From Pseudomonas sp. GM21 (GTDB taxonomy: Bacteria > Pseudomonadota > Gammaproteobacteria > Pseudomonadales > Pseudomonadaceae): a DNA stretch of 64,000 nucleotides. Of the stretch, positions 35,122 to 43,952 are shown one piece after another (position 1 is the stretch's first letter; the number at the start of each line of letters is the position of its first letter). The DNA is taken from NCBI RefSeq assembly GCF_000282215.1, contig NZ_AKJS01000070.1, positions 62,001-126,000 of the forward strand. Reading direction: 5' to 3'. The notes beneath the pieces are model-generated. The model was not told the DNA's origin and did no database searches. It saw only the letters and a list, made by a program, of their open reading frames with translations. Position numbers and translations under genes: made by a program.

Positions 35122-35373
35122 ATGCTAACAATCCGTCTTGCCCTTGGCGGCTCCAAAAAGCGCCCGTTTTACCACTTGACCGTAACCGACAGCCGCAACC
35201 CGCGCGACGGTTCGCACAAGGAACAGGTTGGTTTCTTCAACCCTGTTGCTCGTGGTCAAGAAGTCCGTCTGTCCGTGAACCAAGAGCGCGTAGCCTACTG
35301 GCTGAGCGTTGGTGCACAACCTTCTGAGCGTGTTGCTCAGTTGTTGAAGGACGCGGCTAAGGCTGCGGCCTGA
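35122..35373 (+). CDS. rpsP: 30S ribosomal protein S16
   Basis: 83 residues, start [20 protein letters not shown], the conserved S16 N-terminus. [14 protein letters not shown] and the [13 protein letters not shown] motif are also family standard. It binds 16S rRNA early in 30S assembly. First gene of the rpsP-rimM-trmD-rplS operon; the stop is 5 nt before rimM. Confidence 0.98.
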   Translation: MLTIRLALGGSKKRPFYHLTVTDSRNPRDGSHKEQVGFFNPVARGQEVRLSVNQERVAYWLSVGAQPSERVAQLLKDAAKAAA

Positions 35374-35378
35374 GCAAT

Positions 35379-35915
35379 ATGAACGCGACGCCAGCTGTTG
35401 CTGATGATTTGATCGTTATTGGCAAAATTTATTCGGTTCATGGCGTTCGCGGCGAAGTGAAGGTGTATTCCTTTACTGATCCGACAGAAAACCTGTTGCA
35501 GTACAAAACCTGGACGCTCAAGCGCGAAGGCAATGTGAAACAGGTCGAGCTGGTCAGCGGACGTGGGAACGACAAGTTCCTGGTCGCAAAGCTCAAGGGT
35601 CTTGATGATCGTGAAGAAGCCCGTCTTCTGGCCGGTTATGAGATCTGCGTGCCGCGCAACCTGTTCCCTGAATTGACCGACGGCGAGTACTACTGGTACC
35701 AGCTGGAAGGTCTGAAGGTTATTGATCAACTCGGGCAATTGCTCGGGAAAATCGATCATCTTCTGGAAACCGGCGCCAATGATGTAATGGTGGTCAAGCC
35801 TTGCGCTGGCAGCCTGGATGATCGCGAACGCCTGTTGCCCTATACGGAACAATGCGTGTTGGCTGTCGATCTGGCCGCAGGCGAGATGAAGGTGGATTGG
35901 GACGCGGACTTCTAA
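35379..35915 (+). CDS. rimM: Ribosome maturation factor RimM
   Basis: 178 residues. Needed for 30S head maturation; binds S19. The N-terminal beta-barrel ([20 protein letters not shown]) and C-terminal PRC-barrel ([27 protein letters not shown]) are clear. Lies 5 nt after rpsP and 2 nt before trmD. Confidence 0.97.
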   Translation: MNATPAVADDLIVIGKIYSVHGVRGEVKVYSFTDPTENLLQYKTWTLKREGNVKQVELVSGRGNDKFLVAKLKGLDDREEARLLAGYEICVPRNLFPELTDGEYYWYQLEGLKVIDQLGQLLGKIDHLLETGANDVMVVKPCAGSLDDRERLLPYTEQCVLAVDLAAGEMKVDWDADF

Positions 35916-35917
35916 GC

Positions 35918-36670
35918 GTGGCTAACTTGCGCGTAGAAGTGATCAGTTTGTTTCCCGAGATGTTCTCCGCCATCAGCGAGTACGGCATCACCAGTCGGGC
36001 GGTGAAACAGGGGCTGTTGCAGCTCACCTGTTGGAACCCGCGAGACTACACGACGGATCGACATCACACTGTGGATGATCGCCCATTTGGCGGTGGTCCG
36101 GGCATGGTGATGAAGATCAAGCCCCTGGAAGATGCACTGGTTCAGGCCAAGGCAGCAGCCGGGGAGGCGGCGAAGGTAATTTACCTGTCCCCCCAAGGCC
36201 GTCAACTGACTCAGTCGGCGGTGCGCGAGTTGGCGAATCTGGATGCATTGATCCTGATTGCCGGCCGCTATGAAGGCATTGACGAGCGTTTTATAGATAC
36301 TCATGTCGATGAAGAGTGGTCGATTGGCGACTATGTACTGTCTGGCGGCGAGCTGCCGGCGATGGTCCTGATCGATGCGGTTACACGACTGCTGCCTGGA
36401 GCTTTAGGGCATGCGGACTCCGCCGAGGAAGATTCCTTTACGGATGGTCTGCTGGATTGCCCGCACTACACCCGACCGGAGGTGTATGCGGATCAGCGTG
36501 TTCCCGACGTGTTGCTAAGTGGCAATCACGCGCATATCCGGCGTTGGCGTTTACAGCAGTCCCTTGGTAGGACCTTTGAACGACGCGCCGATCTTCTGGA
36601 AAGCCGCTCGCTTTCTGGAGAAGAGAAGAAGCTGCTCGAGGAATACATCCGCGAGCGGGACGATAGTTAA
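35918..36670 (+). CDS. trmD: tRNA (guanine-N1)-methyltransferase
   Basis: 250 residues. GTG 35918 ([16 protein letters not shown]) is chosen; a longer frame from 35852 lies inside rimM. It makes m1G37 in tRNAs reading CNN codons, which prevents +1 frameshifts. The SPOUT trefoil-knot SAM site is seen in [21 protein letters not shown] and [13 protein letters not shown]. Two-nucleotide gap from rimM, 45 nt to rplS. Confidence 0.97.
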   Translation: MANLRVEVISLFPEMFSAISEYGITSRAVKQGLLQLTCWNPRDYTTDRHHTVDDRPFGGGPGMVMKIKPLEDALVQAKAAAGEAAKVIYLSPQGRQLTQSAVRELANLDALILIAGRYEGIDERFIDTHVDEEWSIGDYVLSGGELPAMVLIDAVTRLLPGALGHADSAEEDSFTDGLLDCPHYTRPEVYADQRVPDVLLSGNHAHIRRWRLQQSLGRTFERRADLLESRSLSGEEKKLLEEYIRERDDS

Positions 36671-36715
36671 CAACGTATCGATGGTAGATCCGACGATTTA
36701 CCTTAGGAGCACAGC

Positions 36716-37066
36716 ATGACTAACAAAATCATCCTTGCACTCGAAGCAGAGCAGATGACCAAAGAGATCCCTACCTTTGCCCCGGGCGACACCATTGTCG
36801 TTCAGGTGAAAGTGAAGGAAGGCGACCGTTCGCGTCTGCAAGCGTTCGAAGGTGTTGTTATCGCCAAGCGTAACCGCGGCGTAAACAGTGCTTTCACCGT
36901 TCGTAAAATCTCCAACGGTGTTGGCGTAGAGCGTACTTTCCAGACCTACAGCCCGCAAATCGACAGCATGGCCGTTAAACGTCGCGGTGACGTACGTAAA
37001 GCCAAGCTGTACTACCTGCGTGACCTGTCCGGTAAAGCAGCTCGCATCAAGGAAAAACTGGCTTAA
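36716..37066 (+). CDS. rplS: 50S ribosomal protein L19
   Basis: 116 residues with the L19 motifs [32 protein letters not shown] and SIDS-like [20 protein letters not shown]. Sits at the 30S-50S interface. A strong AGGAG site precedes the ATG. Last gene of the operon, with a perfect terminator 18 nt after the stop. Confidence 0.98.
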
Positions 37067-37084
37067 GTCCAGCTTCCGATGCAG

Positions 37085-37112
37085 AAAAAAGCAGCCTACG
37101 GGCTGCTTTTTT
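37085..37112 (+). terminator. Terminator of the rpsP-rplS operon
   Basis: Perfect 12-bp stem AAAAAAGCAGCC (37085-37096) / GGCTGCTTTTTT (37101-37112) with a TACG loop. Confidence 0.92.
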
Positions 37113-37210
37113 GTTGCCTGCGATTTATGCCGGCAATGGTTCCGCGAGTGCGCGTGCTATGAAAGACTGTTCGTCACTTTCCAGTCGTTACCTGTCTTGC
37201 CTGAGCCTTT

Positions 37211-38107
37211 ATGCCTGCCATTGATCATCCGCTGATAGACCAATTTCTCGACGCCCTGTGGCTGGAAAAAGGTCTTGCCGATAACACCCGCGATGCCTAT
37301 CGCAGCGACCTCGCGCTGTTCAACGGCTGGTTGCAGGAGAAAGGACTGGAGTTGATCAACGCTGGCCGTGAGTTGATCCTCGATCACTTGGCCTGGCGAC
37401 TGGAGCAAAACTACAAACCCCGTTCCACGGCGCGATTCCTCTCGGGTGTGCGTGGCTTTTATCGTTATTTGCTGCGGGAAAAACTGATCGCGGTTGACCC
37501 CACCTTGCGCGTCGACATGCCGCAGCTGGGCAGGCCCTTGCCGAAATCCCTGTCGGAAGCCGACGTCGAGGCCTTGCTCAAGGCGCCGGATCTGAGCGAA
37601 GCCATCGGCCAACGTGACCGCGCCATGCTCGAAGTGCTTTATGCGTGTGGTTTGCGGGTGACAGAGCTGATCAGCCTGACGCTGGAGCAGGTCAATTTGC
37701 GCCAGGGTGTGCTCCGGGTCATGGGCAAGGGCAGCAAGGAGCGCTTGGTGCCGATGGGCGAGGAAGCGATTGTCTGGGTCGAGCGCTACATGCGCGACGC
37801 CCGTGGCGAGTTGCTCGGCGGGCGTCCCAGTGATGTGCTGTTCCCCAGCCTGCGCGGCGAACAGATGACCCGCCAGACCTTTTGGCATCGCATCAAGCAC
37901 CAGGCCAAGGTCGCCGGAATCGGCAAGTCGTTGTCACCACACACCCTTCGCCACGCTTTTGCGACGCACCTGCTCAACCACGGCGCCGACCTGCGTGTGG
38001 TGCAAATGCTGCTTGGCCACAGCGATTTGTCCACCACGCAGATCTACACCCATGTCGCCCGTGCACGCTTGCAGGACTTGCACGCCAAACACCACCCGCG
38101 CGGTTAG
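37211..38107 (+). CDS. xerD: Site-specific tyrosine recombinase XerD
   Basis: 298 residues. With XerC it resolves chromosome dimers at dif under FtsK control. The N-terminal SAM-like core-binding domain (about 1-95; LDALWLEKGLADNTRDAYRS) precedes the catalytic domain: Arg in YACGLRVTELISL, HTLRHAFATHLL (His-x-x-Arg), LLGHSDLSTTQIYTH with the second His and the nucleophile Tyr. Ends ARLQDLHAKHHPRG as in XerD. Its position upstream of dsbC is conserved in pseudomonads. Confidence 0.97.
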   Translation: MPAIDHPLIDQFLDALWLEKGLADNTRDAYRSDLALFNGWLQEKGLELINAGRELILDHLAWRLEQNYKPRSTARFLSGVRGFYRYLLREKLIAVDPTLRVDMPQLGRPLPKSLSEADVEALLKAPDLSEAIGQRDRAMLEVLYACGLRVTELISLTLEQVNLRQGVLRVMGKGSKERLVPMGEEAIVWVERYMRDARGELLGGRPSDVLFPSLRGEQMTRQTFWHRIKHQAKVAGIGKSLSPHTLRHAFATHLLNHGADLRVVQMLLGHSDLSTTQIYTHVARARLQDLHAKHHPRG

Positions 38108-38115
38108 CGCGGACC

Positions 38116-38142
38116 GGCCGACGCAGGCTTCGCCAGCTGCAT
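38116..38142. repeat. Half copy of the class-2 REP element after xerD
   Basis: GACGCAGGCTTCGCCAGCTG plus CATA directly after xerD matches one arm of the palindrome at 27939-28080. No facing arm is seen, so it is a solo or decayed REP. Confidence 0.55.
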
Positions 38143-38302
38143 AAATGCGTCGTGCAGCGTGAGCGAGATGTCGTGCATCAGGCGCATTCGGCCACGCGAG
38201 CCTTATGTGGTAGGCTTTGCCGGTTTGCACGATGGGCGTTTATGACCCGGTGTATCGCACGGGCGTTCTGATCGTCCCATTTGTCCGCCTTCAGGAGTTC
38301 TC

Positions 38303-39034
38303 ATGCGTCTGACCCAGATTTTCGCCGCCGCCGCCATTGCGTTGGTCAGCACCTTTGCCGTCGCTGATGACGCGGCCGACAAAGCCATTCGTAAAAGTCT
38401 GGAAAACCTCCAGCTCGACGTGCCCGTCGAAACCATCACGGCCAGCCCGCTGCCAGGTCTGTACGAAGTCAAACTCAAAGGTAGCCGCGTGTTGTACGCC
38501 AGCGCCGATGGCCAGTACGTGGTTCAGGGCTACATGTTTCAGCTCAAGGACGGCAAACCGGTCAACCTGACCGAGAAGACCGAGCGCCTGGGCGTTTCCA
38601 AACTGGTCAATGAGATTCCGGTCGCGGACACCGTGGTGTATCCGGCCATCGGTGAAACCAAGTCGCACATCACGGTGTTTACCGACACCACCTGCCCGTA
38701 CTGTCACAAACTGCACGCCGAAGTGCCTGAGCTGAATAAACGTGGCATCGAAGTGCGTTATGTCGCATTCCCGCGCCAGGGTCTGGGATCGCCGGGTGAC
38801 GAACAGCTGCAAGCGGTCTGGTGCTCGAAAGACAAGAAAGCCGCCATGGACAAAATGGTCGACGGCAAGGAAATCAAGGCCGCCAAGTGCGATAACCCGG
38901 TTTCCAAACAGTTCGCCCTCGGTCAGTCGATTGGCGTGAATGGTACACCGGCCATCGTTTTGGCCGACGGTCAGGTCATTCCGGGCTACCAGCCAGCGCC
39001 ACAAGTCGCCAAACTGGCACTGAGCGCGAAGTAA
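38303..39034 (+). CDS. dsbC: Thiol:disulfide interchange protein DsbC
   Basis: 243 residues. A signal peptide (MRLTQIFAAAAIALVSTFAV, cut near ADDAAD) sends it to the periplasm, where it isomerises wrong disulfides. An N-terminal dimerisation domain (about 25-85) precedes a thioredoxin fold with CPYC at 131-134 (E. coli DsbC has CGYC), the cis-Pro in GVNGTPAIVL and a second Cys pair (VWCSKDK, AAKCDN). Depends on DsbD for electrons. Followed by two hairpins before hom. Confidence 0.96.
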   Translation: MRLTQIFAAAAIALVSTFAVADDAADKAIRKSLENLQLDVPVETITASPLPGLYEVKLKGSRVLYASADGQYVVQGYMFQLKDGKPVNLTEKTERLGVSKLVNEIPVADTVVYPAIGETKSHITVFTDTTCPYCHKLHAEVPELNKRGIEVRYVAFPRQGLGSPGDEQLQAVWCSKDKKAAMDKMVDGKEIKAAKCDNPVSKQFALGQSIGVNGTPAIVLADGQVIPGYQPAPQVAKLALSAK

Positions 39035-39103
39035 ATTCGAATCGTCACGGTCAGCCATTGACGATCATGGTCCGGCAGCAACATTGCCGGGTCATTAATA
39101 GGG

Positions 39104-39153
39104 AACCGCGAGCACGCGGTTGTTTTCACGGCCGACCTTGAGTCGGCCGTTTT
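39104..39153 (+). terminator. Two tandem hairpins between dsbC and hom
   Basis: First: AACCGCG (39104-39110) / CGCGGTT (39115-39121) then GTTTT. Second: ACGGCCGAC (39128-39136) / GTCGGCCGT (39142-39150) then TTT. The second ends 15 nt before the hom GTG. They may terminate dsbC or attenuate hom; no leader peptide rich in Thr or Met codons was found. Confidence 0.6.
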
Positions 39154-39167
39154 ATGGGGAGTTCACA

Positions 39168-40472
39168 GTGAAACCGGTCAAAGTAGGCATCTGTGGGTTA
39201 GGAACCGTCGGTGGCGGTACCTTCAACGTACTTCAGCGCAACGCCGAGGAAATTGCTCGTCGTGCCGGGCGTGGAATCGAAGTGGCACAAATTGCCACGC
39301 GCACGCCAAAGCCTCAGTTCCAAACGACCGGTATTGCGATTACCAACGATGTCTTCGAAGTGGCCACGAACCCTGAGATCGACATCGTTATAGAGTTGGT
39401 GGGCGGCTACACCGTTGCCCGCGAGCTGGTACTCAAGGCCATCGAGAATGGCAAGCATGTGGTCACCGCGAACAAGGCACTGATTGCCGTTCACGGTAAT
39501 GAAATTTTCGCCAAGGCTCGCGAGAAAGGCGTGATTGTGGCGTTCGAAGCGGCTGTGGCCGGCGGCATTCCGGTGATCAAGGCGATCCGTGAAGGCCTGT
39601 CCGCCAACCGCATCAACTGGGTCGCCGGGATCATCAACGGCACCGGCAACTTCATCCTCACCGAAATGCGTGAAAAGGGCCGAACCTTCGAAGACGTGTT
39701 GGCCGAGGCGCAAGCCCTGGGTTACGCCGAAGCCGATCCGACTTTCGACGTTGAAGGCATCGACGCAGCCCACAAGCTGACGATCCTGGCCTCCATCGCG
39801 TTCGGTATCCCGCTGCAATTCGACAAGGCCTACACCGAAGGCATCACCAAGCTGACCACCGCTGACGTGAACTACGCCGAAGCGTTGGGCTACCGCATCA
39901 AGCACCTCGGTGTGGCACGCAGCACGCCTGCCGGTATCGAACTGCGCGTACACCCGACGCTGATCCCGGCTGATCGCCTGATCGCCAACGTCAACGGCGT
40001 GATGAACGCGGTCATGGTCAACGGCGATGCGGCCGGTTCGACGCTGTTCTACGGCGCAGGTGCGGGCATGGAGCCAACCGCTTCGTCGGTGATCGCCGAC
40101 CTGGTGGACGTGGTTCGCGCCATGACCTCCGACCCGGAAAACCGCGTACCGCATCTGGCCTTCCAGCCGGACTCGCTGTCGGCGCATCCGATCCTGCCGA
40201 TCGAATCCTGCGAAAGCGCCTACTACCTGCGCATTCAGGCCAAGGACCATCCGGGCGTGTTGGCTCAGGTGGCGAGCATCCTGTCGGAGCGTGGCATCAA
40301 CATCGAATCGATCATGCAGAAAGAAGTGGAAGAGCATGACGGTCTGGTGCCGATGATCATGCTGACTCACCGTGTGCTGGAACAGCACATGAACGACGCG
40401 ATTGCCGCCCTTGAAGCGTTGACCGGTGTTGTCGGTCCGGTTGTACGGATCCGTGTCGAACACCTTAACTAA
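39168..40472 (+). CDS. hom: Homoserine dehydrogenase
   Basis: 434 residues from GTG 39168 (MKPVKVGICGLGTVGG) with a GGGGAG site; a TTG 48 nt upstream lies in the terminator. It reduces aspartate semialdehyde to homoserine, the branch to Thr and Met. The Rossmann motif GLGTVGGG is at 10-17, the catalytic core has GIINGTGNFILTEM, and a C-terminal ACT domain (about 355-434; DHPGVLAQVASILSERGINI) gives likely threonine feedback. No aspartokinase is fused. Upstream of thrC. Confidence 0.97.
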   Translation: MKPVKVGICGLGTVGGGTFNVLQRNAEEIARRAGRGIEVAQIATRTPKPQFQTTGIAITNDVFEVATNPEIDIVIELVGGYTVARELVLKAIENGKHVVTANKALIAVHGNEIFAKAREKGVIVAFEAAVAGGIPVIKAIREGLSANRINWVAGIINGTGNFILTEMREKGRTFEDVLAEAQALGYAEADPTFDVEGIDAAHKLTILASIAFGIPLQFDKAYTEGITKLTTADVNYAEALGYRIKHLGVARSTPAGIELRVHPTLIPADRLIANVNGVMNAVMVNGDAAGSTLFYGAGAGMEPTASSVIADLVDVVRAMTSDPENRVPHLAFQPDSLSAHPILPIESCESAYYLRIQAKDHPGVLAQVASILSERGINIESIMQKEVEEHDGLVPMIMLTHRVLEQHMNDAIAALEALTGVVGPVVRIRVEHLN

Positions 40473-40552
40473 GCAGCTGCAAGCTGCAAGCTGAAAGTTG
40501 CAAGCTAGAGACCAGTGTTGCTCAGCTTGCAGCTTGAAGCTTGAATCTTGAG
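40473..40552. repeat. AGCTGCAAGCT-type inverted and tandem repeat between hom and thrC
   Basis: The left part is built from repeats of GCTGCAA/GCTTGCA (GCAGCTGCAAGCTGCAAGCT at 40473) and the right part (CAGCTTGCAGCTTGAAGCTT, about 40523-40542) is its imperfect complement. It fills nearly the whole hom-thrC spacer, so the hom-thrC mRNA would carry a long imperfect hairpin. Confidence 0.75.
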
Positions 40553-40575
40553 GCTCAAACCGAAGGTTTGAAAAA

Positions 40576-41985
40576 ATGCGCTATATCAGTACCCGCGGCC
40601 AGGCACCGGCCCTGAATTTCGAAGACGTCCTGCTGGCCGGTCTCGCCACAGACGGCGGTCTGTACGTCCCGGAAAACCTGCCACGTTTCACCCAGGAAGA
40701 AATCGCTTCCTGGGCCGGCCTGCCGTATCACGAGCTGGCCTTCCGGGTGATGCGCCCGTTCGTGACCGGCAGCATCCCTGATGCCGATTTCAAAAAGATT
40801 CTCGAAGAAACGTACGGTGTGTTCTCGCACAACGCCGTAGCGCCACTGCGTCAGTTGAACGGCAACGAGTGGGTGCTGGAACTGTTCCACGGCCCAACCT
40901 TGGCGTTTAAAGACTTCGCCCTGCAACTGCTCGGTCGCCTGCTCGACTACGTGCTGGAAAAGCGCGGCGAGCGTGTGGTGATTGTCGGCGCGACTTCCGG
41001 TGATACCGGTTCGGCCGCCATCGAAGGCTGCAAGCATTGCGAAAACGTCGACATCTTCATCCTGCACCCGCACAACCGCGTGTCCGAAGTGCAGCGTCGG
41101 CAGATGACCACCATTTTCGGCGAGAACATCCACAACATCGCCATCGATGGCAACTTCGATGACTGCCAGGAAATGGTCAAGGCGAGCTTCGCTGACCAGA
41201 GCTTCCTCAAAGGTACGCGTCTGGTCGCGGTGAACTCGATCAACTGGGCGCGGATCATGGCCCAGATCGTCTACTACTTCCACGCCGCCCTGCAGCTCGG
41301 AGGCCCGGCGCGTTCGGTATCGTTCTCGGTGCCAACCGGCAACTTCGGCGACATCTTCGCCGGTTACCTGGCGCGCAACATGGGCCTGCCGATCAACCAG
41401 TTGATCGTCGCCACTAACCGCAACGACATCCTGCACCGCTTCATGAGCGGCAACCAGTACGTCAAGGAAACCCTGCACGCCACGCTGTCGCCGTCGATGG
41501 ACATCATGGTGTCGTCGAACTTCGAACGCCTGCTGTTCGACTTGCACGGTCGCAATGGCGCGGCGATTGCCGGGCTAATGGACAGCTTCAAACAGGGTGG
41601 TGGTTTCAGCGTCGAAGAGGAGCGCTGGACCGAAGCCCGCAAACTGTTTGATTCGCTGTCCGTGGACGACGTGCAAACCTGCGAAACCCTCGCCGAGGTG
41701 TACGAGCAAACCGGCGAGCTGCTGGACCCTCACACGGCCATCGGCGTGAAAGCTGCACGCGAGTGCCGTCGCAGCCTGGATATTCCAATGGTGATTCTCG
41801 GCACCGCGCATCCAGTCAAATTCCCTGACGCAGTGGAGAAGGCTGGCGTAGGAAAAGCGCTTGAGCTCCCTGCACATCTTTCTGATTTGTTTGAGAGAGA
41901 TGAGCGTTGCACCGTGTTGCCAAACGACCTGAAAGCCGTGCAGGCCTTTGTCAGTCAGCATGGCAACCGCGGCAAGCCGCTGTAA
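40576..41985 (+). CDS. thrC: Threonine synthase
   Basis: 469 residues. A PLP enzyme that converts O-phosphohomoserine to threonine. The PLP lysine is K112 in GPTLAFKDFALQLL; SGDTGSAAIEGC is the glycine-rich loop region and SFSVPTGNFGDIFAGYL is family typical. The N-terminus MRYISTRGQAPALNFEDVLL is the proteobacterial type. It forms a conserved pair with hom, and a terminator hairpin follows. Confidence 0.97.
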   Translation: MRYISTRGQAPALNFEDVLLAGLATDGGLYVPENLPRFTQEEIASWAGLPYHELAFRVMRPFVTGSIPDADFKKILEETYGVFSHNAVAPLRQLNGNEWVLELFHGPTLAFKDFALQLLGRLLDYVLEKRGERVVIVGATSGDTGSAAIEGCKHCENVDIFILHPHNRVSEVQRRQMTTIFGENIHNIAIDGNFDDCQEMVKASFADQSFLKGTRLVAVNSINWARIMAQIVYYFHAALQLGGPARSVSFSVPTGNFGDIFAGYLARNMGLPINQLIVATNRNDILHRFMSGNQYVKETLHATLSPSMDIMVSSNFERLLFDLHGRNGAAIAGLMDSFKQGGGFSVEEERWTEARKLFDSLSVDDVQTCETLAEVYEQTGELLDPHTAIGVKAARECRRSLDIPMVILGTAHPVKFPDAVEKAGVGKALELPAHLSDLFERDERCTVLPNDLKAVQAFVSQHGNRGKPL

Positions 41986-42007
41986 CCGTAAAAGCTGTCA
42001 CATTTTG

Positions 42008-42032
42008 AAGCCCGTCTCCTGACGGGCTTTCT
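42008..42032 (+). terminator. Terminator of hom-thrC
   Basis: AAGCCCGTC (42008-42016) / GACGGGCTT (42021-42029), TCCT loop, then a short T-rich stretch. Confidence 0.75.
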
Positions 42033-42104
42033 CATTTCTGCGTGCCACACTTGTAGCGTTTTCGCCCGTGAGGAAAGGGTGAGTTGATCACGAAGGAAGT
42101 GGCA

Positions 42105-43457
42105 ATGTGGTTTTGTAGAGGGTTCAAACCAGCTGTGTGCTGGGTGTTTTTAGTCAGCGCCATCGGCTTTATTCAAACGGCGCTGTCGGCACAATTGGCG
42201 ATTTCCGAGGCAAAGGGCTCTGTCATTGGCGTGATGATTGAGCTGAATGCCGAAGAAAAAAAATGGATGGCCGAAAACCCGCAAATCATCGTCGCGTCGA
42301 CTCAATATCCGCTGTATCTGTTCAAGGATGAGCACGGTCAATGGAGCGGTTTGAACAATGACCTCCTCAATCGCATCGGTGAGATGACGGGGTTGCAGTT
42401 TATTCATGAGGAGTCGTTTTCCACCGCCCAATTGCTTGAGAGGCTGGAGAGTGGCGCGGCGGACATGAGCACGACGCTGGCGATGAACGACGAACGCAAG
42501 ACGTTCCTGGATTTCAGTCATGCATTCGGAGGAGCGGGGTGGGTATTTGTCGGACGGGCGGGTTTGCCTGAGATCCAGTCTCTGGAGCAACTGATGAAAA
42601 GGGTGGTGGTGCTGCCGGCCAGGCATGCGCTGGAGCCGGTGATTCGTCGTGACTTTCCCTCCATCGAGCTACGCTCGGTCAAAACGTACGCCGAGGCCAG
42701 GGCCTTGGTCGAGAGCGGAGATGCCTACGCCACCATCGAAAATGAAACCGGCGCGCAGCTCTACCCGTCTGGACAACTCAAGGTGGGGCGTACGGTGGAG
42801 GGCAAATGGGAAGCGGACTACCTGACAATACGCAAAGGTCAGCCGCAGTTGCTCAGCGTCCTCAACAAGGCGCTCGAGGCGTTTCCGCCTGCCGAGTTGC
42901 GTGCCATTCGCTCGAAGTGGCTCAACGGGATCGGCCCGGTGCGTGAGCCGACTGGATGGCAACGGTTCACCCAGTGGGGGTGTTGGGGCGTTTGTATAGT
43001 CAGCGTGTTCGGCCTGCTGTCCTTGCTCTGGAATCGACGTCTGACGGTACTGATCCAGCATCGCCTGAAGGCCGAGAAAAGTCTCAGCGATCAACTGGCC
43101 TTCCAGCAGGCGATGATGGACGCGATGCCCGACCCGATGTTTGTACGTGACCTGGAAGGGCGGATGGTCATTTGCAACAAGAGTTATGAGGAAGGCTTGT
43201 CGACCCGTTTTGATCAGGTTCAGGGGCGACAGCTGATCGAGCTCGACCTTCTGCCCAAGGCGACCGCCGAACTTCTGCATGCCGAATTTACCGTCCAGCT
43301 CGCCACGCGCCAACCCCGGTTCATTGAGCGTCATTTGTTGTTTCACAATGGCGTCAGGAACGTTTACCAATGGACTGTGCCGTTCTACAGCGCCGACGGC
43401 CAATTGCGAGGTTTATTGGGAGGCTGGACCGACAGAAGTCGGCGACGAGGAGAGTGA
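42105..43457 (+). CDS. BvgS/EvgS-like sensor cut off after its PAS domain
   Basis: 450 residues from ATG 42105 (MWFCRGFKPAVCWVF), preceded by GAAGGAAG; a TTG at 42084 is possible. A signal peptide or anchor leads to one periplasmic SBP_bac_3 (Venus flytrap) domain, about 45-285 (PQIIVASTQYPLYLF, LNNDLLNRIGEMTGL, ADMSTTLAMNDERK). A membrane helix (CWGVCIVSVFGLLSLLW) and a cytoplasmic PAS domain (FQQAMMDAMPDPMFVRDLEG to LLGGWTD) follow. BvgS-type proteins then continue with HisKA, HATPase, REC and Hpt domains, usually with two flytrap domains. Here a stop comes just after the PAS, so there is no kinase. It may be a decayed gene or a truncated sensor; no partner regulator lies nearby. Confidence 0.75.
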   Translation: MWFCRGFKPAVCWVFLVSAIGFIQTALSAQLAISEAKGSVIGVMIELNAEEKKWMAENPQIIVASTQYPLYLFKDEHGQWSGLNNDLLNRIGEMTGLQFIHEESFSTAQLLERLESGAADMSTTLAMNDERKTFLDFSHAFGGAGWVFVGRAGLPEIQSLEQLMKRVVVLPARHALEPVIRRDFPSIELRSVKTYAEARALVESGDAYATIENETGAQLYPSGQLKVGRTVEGKWEADYLTIRKGQPQLLSVLNKALEAFPPAELRAIRSKWLNGIGPVREPTGWQRFTQWGCWGVCIVSVFGLLSLLWNRRLTVLIQHRLKAEKSLSDQLAFQQAMMDAMPDPMFVRDLEGRMVICNKSYEEGLSTRFDQVQGRQLIELDLLPKATAELLHAEFTVQLATRQPRFIERHLLFHNGVRNVYQWTVPFYSADGQLRGLLGGWTDRSRRRGE

Positions 43458-43619
43458 AGCCTTTGTTTTCTCCTTGTCATCTTCGCCGTGCATGCTCTAT
43501 CAACCAGAGGCGCCGACGCGCCTGCACCTGAAATCCAGAACTTTCTTCTCGGGCCAGTGGTCATTAATGGTGAGCAGACCCCAGGCACTTTGTTTTCGGA
43601 CTATTGAGTGGTGATCGAG

Positions 43620-43907
43620 ATGGAAAGTATTAGTCTATTGCTCGTAGAGGCGCTGAGCCCCTATCAGGTCACGCTGACTCCGTCGGGCGCCCAGGGTGAA
43701 TGCCTGGTGACATTGAAGAATACGACGGGCGCGATTGTCGTCGAACGCGCATTCAATCAAGCGCAGCTGACCGACAAACGTCTGCTGACCGACGTCGTCG
43801 ACGGATTGCACCGCGACGTACTCATTGCCGAAGGACGGCTGGAGCCCTGTGTCATCGCGGCATTGCGTAATGCGGCTCAGGACAAAATCCTGGCCAGCCG
43901 AAATTGA
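43620..43907 (+). CDS. DUF3509 small protein
   Basis: 95 residues from ATG 43620 (MESISLLLVEALSPYQVTLT); a GTG at 43608 is in frame and would add four residues. It matches the Pseudomonas DUF3509 family: SPYQVTLTPSGAQGECLVTL, ERAFNQAQLTDKRLL, VVDGLHRDVLIAEGRLEPC. No signal peptide or membrane segment; function unknown. It is followed by the candidate sRNA region. Confidence 0.88.
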   Translation: MESISLLLVEALSPYQVTLTPSGAQGECLVTLKNTTGAIVVERAFNQAQLTDKRLLTDVVDGLHRDVLIAEGRLEPCVIAALRNAAQDKILASRN

Positions 43908-43952
43908 AGTGATTTTTGTGGGAACCATCCCGCGACAAAGTCAGTCAGACCC

